The position numbers and the translations under genes are program-made. From an uncultured Clostridia bacterium (GTDB lineage Bacteria > Bacillota > Clostridia > Oscillospirales > CAG-272), in the NCBI GenBank assembly GCA_937894775.1, contig CALAXC010000402.1:1-8602 (forward strand): a stretch of DNA of 8,602 nucleotides. Direction: 5' to 3'. Positions 5,674 through 8,602 of this stretch are shown here, in pieces. The notes below the pieces were generated by a model. The model searched no databases. It saw nothing but the letters and a program-made list of their open reading frames with translations, and was not told the origin of the DNA. Every line of letters begins with the position of its first letter. Position 1 is the stretch's first letter.

Positions 5674-8394
5674 ATGGCAAAAAACAAAAATCAAAACATC
5701 AAAGATGCGGCAAAGGTTGCTAAAAAAACCGCCTCAGCCGCAAAGAAAGGAAAAAGGCTCTGCAAGCGGTCAGGATTTCAGAAAGCCCTGCCTTATATTT
5801 CAATACTGCTTGCAATAGTTCTCGGTCTCTGTTTTATATTCGTAAACATTCTCGACAGAGATCAAAAAGCATTACTCGTGGTTCAACAGCTGTTTTGCGG
5901 TCTTTTTGGCGGTGCTGCCTACTTTTTACCCGCAATTTTAATGATTACGGGAATTCTTTGGGTGATACTTCATCTCAAATACACTCCCCGCGATGCACGT
6001 GAAGGAAGCGATAAACTCGATGCTTTTGTACACGCAAATAAGAAAACAGTAAGAAAAACGATCCTTTGTTTCTTAGCTTTCTTTATTTTTTCGGTCATTC
6101 TCGGACTTTTTGAAATGTTCAATCTCAATCTTGACGAATATGTGTTTGAAGAACTTTGGGTACATGCCGGTGAAGAGCAGGAATTCGTATCGGGCGGAAT
6201 CGCAGGCGGAGCTTTTGCTTATCTGTTATCGCTTTTCGATAAAACGATATCCCTTGTGATCCTTTTCATTCTCCTTTTCGTAACCGTATGCTTTATTATA
6301 GGCCTTACACCAAGCTACATATACAACAAAATTCAGTATCGCCGTGAATTCAATGCTCAGAGCGAGGAATACGACGAAGACGAGGAAGAGCGCAAAATGG
6401 AAGCTCTTCGCCAAAAAGAGCTTGAAAAAGCAAAGAAAAGACGTCAAAAAGAGCATCTTGCCGAACAAAAGCGCGAGGCAAGAGCTTATGCCGCGGCATA
6501 CGAATTTGAAGACGAGGAGCTTCAACCCGTAACACCAAAGCAAAAAGCAAAGCCGAAAAAAGAGGAACCCGCTCCTGTGGAAGAGCCTACATTGGAAGAG
6601 GAAGATGCGATCCTTCTCGGCGGCATAGGCATAGATGAGGACGATCAGATCCCGGAGCCCGAGCCCAAAGCTCCCGCAAAAGAAAGATCTTCGAACATCG
6701 GTGAAGACTTTGGCGGCGACGAGCTTTTTGACGGAGCTCCCGCACCTGTAAGCGACGATGATCTTTTAGACGGAATCGGTGAAGAACCCGACGATGAGCC
6801 TCTCGAGCTTAAAGAAATAAGCAATGATGAGATAAACGAGGATATGAAGAATATAATCCCCGAAAAGGCAGAAGAGGTAGTTCAGGAAGAAATTCAGCTT
6901 CCCTATGTATTCCCGCCCGTCGATAAGCTTTCGGTAAATAAAAACGCAGCCGATCCCAACGTTCAGGCAGAACTTCAGGAAAACGCAAAAATACTCAAGG
7001 ATACGCTTAAGAGCTTCAACGTTCTTATCCGTGATATAAACTATTCAAGAGGTCCTACGGTAACACGTTATGAATTAAAGCCGGAGGTAGGAACAAAGGT
7101 AAAATCTATTGCAAACCTCGTCGATGATATAGCGCTTAACCTCGCAACGTCGGGAGTAAGAATAGAAGCGCCTATTCCGAATAAGCCTGCGGTAGGAATA
7201 GAAGTTCCAAACCGTCACCCTGAGACAGTTTATCTGCGTGACCTTATCGAAAGTCCTAAGTTTACCGATTCAAAGAGCCGTGCGACTGCGTGTCTTGGAA
7301 AAGATATCGGCGGTAATCCGATATGCTTCGATATAGCAAAAATGCCGCACTTACTTATTGCGGGTGCTACAGGTATGGGTAAATCGGTATGTATCAACTG
7401 TATTATAATCAGCTTGCTTTACAAGGCACGTCCCGACGAAGTAAAGCTTATACTTATAGACCCTAAAAAGGTTGAATTTGCGATGTACCGCGACATTCCC
7501 CACCTCTACGCGCCAATAGTAAGCGATCCTAAAAAGGCTGCGGGCGCACTTGCTTCGGCTGTGGTTGAGATGGAGCGCCGCTTCGAGCTTATCGAAAACG
7601 CAGGTGTACGTAACCTCGAAGGTTACAATCAGGCGATCGACGGAGATCCCACACAGGAAAAGCTTCCGCTTATCGTTATTATCATCGACGAGCTTGCCGA
7701 CCTTATGATGACAGCGGGAAAAGACGTTGAATCTTGTATAGCAAGACTTGCGCAGAAAGCAAGAGCTGCGGGAATTCACATAATTATCGGTACTCAGCGT
7801 CCTTCGGTAGACGTTATTACAGGTCTTATCAAGGCAAATATCCCTTCACGTATAGCTTGTACGGTTGCATCGCAGATCGACTCGAGAACGATCCTCGATA
7901 TGGCGGGCGCAGAAAAGCTTATAGGACGAGGCGATATGCTCTTTGCTCCCGTAGGCTCAAGCAAGCCTATGCGAGTTCAGGGTGCATTTGTAAGCGACTC
8001 CGAGGTTGAGGATATAGTTACATTTGTAAAGACTCATAACTCCACAGCAAAGTACAATGCCGACTTTATTTCAAGTATGGAAGCAAACGCAAAGAATATA
8101 GGCGCGAAGAAGAGCGACATAATGAATGATGATTCGGGCGACGGCGCACCTTCGGGCGGCGGTGATTCAAAATTCGAAGAAGCTGTAAAGCTCGCTATCG
8201 AATCGGGCAAGATCTCGACCTCGCTTCTTCAGAGAAGACTTGGCGTAGGATACGGCAGAGCCGCTAAGCTTATCGACCTGATGGAAGAAAAGGGATACGT
8301 AAGCGCAGCTAACGGTACAAAACCGCGTGAGGTTCTTATAACAATGAATGAATTTCTCGAGCGTAAAGCATCGGGAGATATGAACGAGGAATAA
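5674..8394 (+). CDS. spoIIIE: DNA translocase of the FtsK/SpoIIIE family
   Basis: A septal DNA pump that moves chromosomal DNA through the closing division or sporulation septum using ATP. The 906-residue product has a basic N-terminus (1-37), four to five membrane spans (about 39-60, 68-100, 127-148, 175-213), a charged acidic linker (about 225-410), the alpha/beta motor (about 425-800) and a winged-helix gamma domain (about 833-890) for DNA orientation sequences. Walker A is GATGMGKS (564-571), with Met where Ser is usual; Walker B is IIIDELADL (669-677) with Asp672 and Glu673. GTQRPSVDVITG (706-717) is also typical. B. subtilis SpoIIIE is 789 residues, so the linker is long. I chose the ATG at 5674 because AAAGAGGT (5659-5666) lies just upstream; an in-frame TTG at 5605 is the -35 box. 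It may serve both vegetative division (ftsK) and sporulation. Confidence 0.96.
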   Translation: MAKNKNQNIKDAAKVAKKTASAAKKGKRLCKRSGFQKALPYISILLAIVLGLCFIFVNILDRDQKALLVVQQLFCGLFGGAAYFLPAILMITGILWVILHLKYTPRDAREGSDKLDAFVHANKKTVRKTILCFLAFFIFSVILGLFEMFNLNLDEYVFEELWVHAGEEQEFVSGGIAGGAFAYLLSLFDKTISLVILFILLFVTVCFIIGLTPSYIYNKIQYRREFNAQSEEYDEDEEERKMEALRQKELEKAKKRRQKEHLAEQKREARAYAAAYEFEDEELQPVTPKQKAKPKKEEPAPVEEPTLEEEDAILLGGIGIDEDDQIPEPEPKAPAKERSSNIGEDFGGDELFDGAPAPVSDDDLLDGIGEEPDDEPLELKEISNDEINEDMKNIIPEKAEEVVQEEIQLPYVFPPVDKLSVNKNAADPNVQAELQENAKILKDTLKSFNVLIRDINYSRGPTVTRYELKPEVGTKVKSIANLVDDIALNLATSGVRIEAPIPNKPAVGIEVPNRHPETVYLRDLIESPKFTDSKSRATACLGKDIGGNPICFDIAKMPHLLIAGATGMGKSVCINCIIISLLYKARPDEVKLILIDPKKVEFAMYRDIPHLYAPIVSDPKKAAGALASAVVEMERRFELIENAGVRNLEGYNQAIDGDPTQEKLPLIVIIIDELADLMMTAGKDVESCIARLAQKARAAGIHIIIGTQRPSVDVITGLIKANIPSRIACTVASQIDSRTILDMAGAEKLIGRGDMLFAPVGSSKPMRVQGAFVSDSEVEDIVTFVKTHNSTAKYNADFISSMEANAKNIGAKKSDIMNDDSGDGAPSGGGDSKFEEAVKLAIESGKISTSLLQRRLGVGYGRAAKLIDLMEEKGYVSAANGTKPREVLITMNEFLERKASGDMNEE

Positions 8395-8410
8395 AATAGT
8401 TTAAAACAAT

Positions 8411-8453
8411 GAGGGGGAAGAAAACTTCTTGAAAGAAGCTTTTCTTCCCCCTC
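8411..8453. repeat. Long hairpin after the SpoIIIE/FtsK gene
   Basis: GAGGGGGAAGAAAA (8411-8424) pairs perfectly with 8440-8453, and inside it CTTCTT (8425-8430) pairs with AAGAAG (8433-8438), leaving a 2-base loop and one bulged C at 8439. The fold has 20 base pairs. It starts 17 bases after the stop codon, so it may end or stabilise the upstream transcript, but no T run follows, so it is not a classical intrinsic terminator. The inner part is repeated inverted at 8459-8473, giving an alternative pairing. Confidence 0.55.
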
Positions 8454-8458
8454 ACCCC

Positions 8459-8473
8459 CTTCTTTCAAGAACT
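8459..8473. repeat. Inverted copy of the inner hairpin sequence
   Basis: The 15 bases starting CTTCTTTCAAGAA are complementary to 8424-8438 with one mismatch. They could pair with that segment and disrupt the hairpin at 8411-8453, or reflect a duplicated short palindromic element. Three copies of the same short arm within about 50 bases look like a small dispersed repeat rather than a gene. Confidence 0.5.
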
Positions 8474-8567
8474 TTTATGGGGAAGGTTTTAACACACACA
8501 CATAGCTCACCCAAAGCGGTCGGGCACTTTGTACATCTTGCAAAGAGCGATCAAGGAAAGTTTTCGT

Positions 8568-8587
8568 CCACCTTTTTCAAAAGGTGG
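8568..8587. repeat. Short hairpin CCACCTTTT / AAAAGGTGG
   Basis: A perfect 9-bp inverted repeat (8568-8576 and 8579-8587) with a 2-base centre sits near the right edge, in non-coding sequence followed by TGGGTTCTC. It may belong to a small intergenic repeat extending past the window. The 8474-8567 stretch before it holds only a short CA run (8492-8502) and no recognisable gene. Confidence 0.45.
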
Positions 8588-8602
8588 TGGGTTCTCAGGG
8601 CG

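Overview
The window looks like chromosomal DNA of an anaerobic, endospore-forming member of the Clostridia (low-GC Firmicutes), probably Oscillospiraceae/Ruminococcaceae-like. This rests on four things: a pyruvate:ferredoxin oxidoreductase, a SpoIIE-type sporulation phosphatase, a SpoIIIE/FtsK translocase, and AT-rich intergenic regions with strong Shine-Dalgarno sequences and sigma-A-like promoters. No rRNA, tRNA, CRISPR array, transposase or phage gene is visible. The lineage call is inference from gene content.

Layout. 1-338 (-): N-terminal 112 codons of pyruvate:ferredoxin oxidoreductase, running off the left edge. 339-772: a 434-bp AT-rich divergent control region with two tandem 14-bp palindromes 42 bp apart, two perfect Spo0A-box heptamers, and a candidate promoter in each direction. 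773-2077 (+): a 434-residue member of the acyl-CoA synthetase (AMP-forming) superfamily whose ATP-binding motifs are degenerate and whose C-terminal catalytic subdomain is missing, a probable pseudoenzyme. 2078-2277: two strong hairpins acting as terminators between convergent genes. 2278-3030 (-): an unrecognised membrane protein with coiled coils, an Ala-rich stretch and a His-rich C-terminus. 3031-3243: leader and promoter region. 3244-5460 (-): spoIIE. 5461-5673: divergent control region with a clear promoter for the right-hand gene and a tandem Spo0A-box-like pair. 5674-8394 (+): SpoIIIE/FtsK DNA translocase. 8395-8602: non-coding tail with inverted repeats.

How the genes relate. spoIIE and the spoIIIE/ftsK gene are transcribed divergently from a 213-bp region. 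In the Bacillus paradigm SpoIIE dephosphorylates SpoIIAA to release sigma-F in the forespore, and SpoIIIE pumps the chromosome into the forespore, so two successive steps of early sporulation share one control region. The left part is metabolic: PFOR makes acetyl-CoA and reduced ferredoxin, and its divergent neighbour descends from a fatty-acid CoA ligase. Perfect Spo0A-box heptamers between these two suggest, without proving, that this pair is also tied to entry into sporulation.

Most interesting items: the degenerate, truncated ligase, whose reading frame resumes hinge-like residues straight after the stop codon; the paired palindromes and Spo0A-box heptamers upstream of it; and the His-tailed membrane protein. 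I do not see a clearly new multi-gene system.
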